Made by a program: the position numbers and the translations under genes. A stretch of 32,674 bases of DNA from an uncultured Clostridia bacterium. GTDB lineage: Bacteria; Bacillota; Clostridia; TANB77; CAG-508. Of this stretch, positions 31,799 through 32,674 are shown one piece after another; position 1 is the first letter of the stretch; every line of letters begins with the position of its first letter. The stretch is from positions 1 to 32,674 of the forward strand of contig CAKOPZ010000017.1 of NCBI GenBank assembly GCA_934101145.1, read 5' to 3'. The notes under the pieces are model-generated. The model did not search any database, had not been told where the DNA came from, and worked only from the letters and a program-made list of their open reading frames with translations.

Positions 31799-32509
31799 TT
31801 AAATACTTTCCAAAGCAAGGTTAATCATATCATTTAATGATTTTTCTCTTTCTTCAGAGGTGCTTTCTTGATTTTTATAGTGAGAATCAACAACAGTAAG
31901 AAGACAAGCGGCTTCTTTTCCAAAATATTTTGCCATGTAAAATAAGGCAAAAGCTTCCATCTCACATGCTATTATATTTAGATCTTTAGGAAAACGGTTT
32001 ATAAATCCTTCTATATCATCTAAATATCCATCAAAACATTCATTGCATAATGTATTTCCTTTTACATATGGAATATTAATGTTTTTTGCAGTCTCTTCAA
32101 TTTCATCATTTAATTTTTTACTTGCTTGTGCAATATGACAGTCTTTTTCATCCCAAGAATGTGCAAAGTTGGCTTCAGTATAGGATTTATCTACTAAAAT
32201 AGTATCAAATAAATTTAAATTTTGATTATATGCTCCACATGAACCTATACGAATAATTTTTTCAACTCCATAAAATTTAAATAATTCATATGAATATATT
32301 CCCATGCTTGGCATTCCCATTCCCGACGAAAATACAGTAACTTTTTTGCCTTTGTATGTTCCTGTATATGCAAGCATATTTCTTACAGTATTTACAAGTT
32401 TTGCATCTTCTAAGAAGTTTTCTGCAATGTATTTTGCACGAAGCGGATCCCCTGGCATTAAAACTGTTTTTTCTATATCGCCTATATTGGCATTACAGTG
32501 AATTGACAT
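31799..32509 (-). CDS. deoD: Purine-nucleoside phosphorylase, DeoD type
   Basis: The 236-residue hexameric-type purine nucleoside phosphorylase converts purine (deoxy)nucleosides and phosphate to base and (deoxy)ribose-1-phosphate. Family motifs are MPGDPLRAKYIAENFLEDA, FSSGMGMPSMGIYSYELF, IRIGSCGAY and IIACEMEAFALF (substrate-binding Met/Glu), with a DSH in LTVVDSHY. AAGGAGG precedes the ATG. Length is normal. Confidence 0.97.
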   Translation of the reverse strand: MSIHCNANIGDIEKTVLMPGDPLRAKYIAENFLEDAKLVNTVRNMLAYTGTYKGKKVTVFSSGMGMPSMGIYSYELFKFYGVEKIIRIGSCGAYNQNLNLFDTILVDKSYTEANFAHSWDEKDCHIAQASKKLNDEIEETAKNINIPYVKGNTLCNECFDGYLDDIEGFINRFPKDLNIIACEMEAFALFYMAKYFGKEAACLLTVVDSHYKNQESTSEEREKSLNDMINLALESI

Positions 32510-32540
32510 ATTATTTTCCTCCTTTTTGATTGATGCTACT

Positions 32541-32570
32541 AATATATCACATTTTTAATAAATTAATCAA
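32541..32570 (-). promoter_or_regulatory. Promoter of deoD
   Basis: On the minus strand TTGATT (32570-32565) and TATATT (32546-32541) are separated by 18 bp, 32 bp before the ATG. Confidence 0.55.
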
Positions 32571-32674
32571 GAAAAAAGTAATTAGTACAGTCATAGTGTA
32601 TGTGTCAAGTAAATGTAGGCAATTTTTTTATCTTTTTTTCTAATCCATACATATCAATTATTTTAACACTTTAT

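Noticed and set aside
1..32674. CRISPR array, rRNA, tRNA, insertion sequence or integrase
   Set aside because: I scanned for regular spaced repeats, tRNA T-arms and transposase/integrase motifs in the translated frames and found none.

Overview
The window is AT-rich, roughly 30 % GC by eye. It carries genes specific to endospore formers (spoIIID, yabG, veg, a SipL-type SPOCS/LysM protein, yunB, spoVAC-spoVAD-spoVAE) and Firmicutes-type gene orders (era-yqzL-recO, rplM-rpsI, infC-rpmI-rplT). It is most likely a chromosomal segment of a spore-forming member of the Clostridia, probably an uncultured gut lineage. I cannot place it to genus.

Layout. 1-3232 is an accessory stretch: an AAA_14/DUF4143 ATPase, about 700 bp of hairpins and an (AG)12 microsatellite, and the first of two pilin-like genes with a diversified 3' end. 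3233-7137 is housekeeping: era, yqzL, recO, pth and a short RNase E/G gene. 7231-12771 holds a small membrane protein, an acyl-CoA synthetase on the minus strand, a CapA-type phosphatase, rimO and a zinc-ribbon mini-protein. 12788-16799 is a sporulation block. 16885-18888 encodes an unusual DnaB-like ATPase with an RGRKP basic patch and a long acidic tract. 19178-20045 is rplM-rpsI. 20046-22384 is a second accessory island between two ribosomal operons: the second pilin-like diversified gene, a relic of a cell-wall-anchored protein and a foreign-looking ORF. 22397-23775 is infC-rpmI-rplT with its leader. 23910-27001 (minus strand) is a nucleotidase, spoVAE-spoVAD-spoVAC and dodecin. 27155-32509 holds a GH18 spore-type hydrolase, an unknown gene, greA, an acyltransferase and deoD (minus strand).

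The most striking content is the pair of genes at 2123-3232 and 20212-21420. Each encodes a type IV pilin-like N-terminus (K/E-G-ITLIALVV) and a C-terminal C-type-lectin-like domain. The last ~110-190 bp of that domain switch abruptly to GC-rich, pyrimidine-ending (NNY) codons and differ between the copies mainly at positions that adenine templates would explain, followed by an identical 3' tail. This is the signature of variable regions of a diversity-generating retroelement (DGR). No reverse transcriptase or template repeat is visible here, so the DGR would have to act in trans on at least two distant targets.

Other points are a three-copy ~137-bp intergenic element with a nearly invariant core and AT-rich arms that differ between copies yet stay complementary, an apparent AUA start codon for infC, several TTG/GTG starts supported by Shine-Dalgarno spacing, and a hairpin that would mask a Shine-Dalgarno site at 28878-28915.
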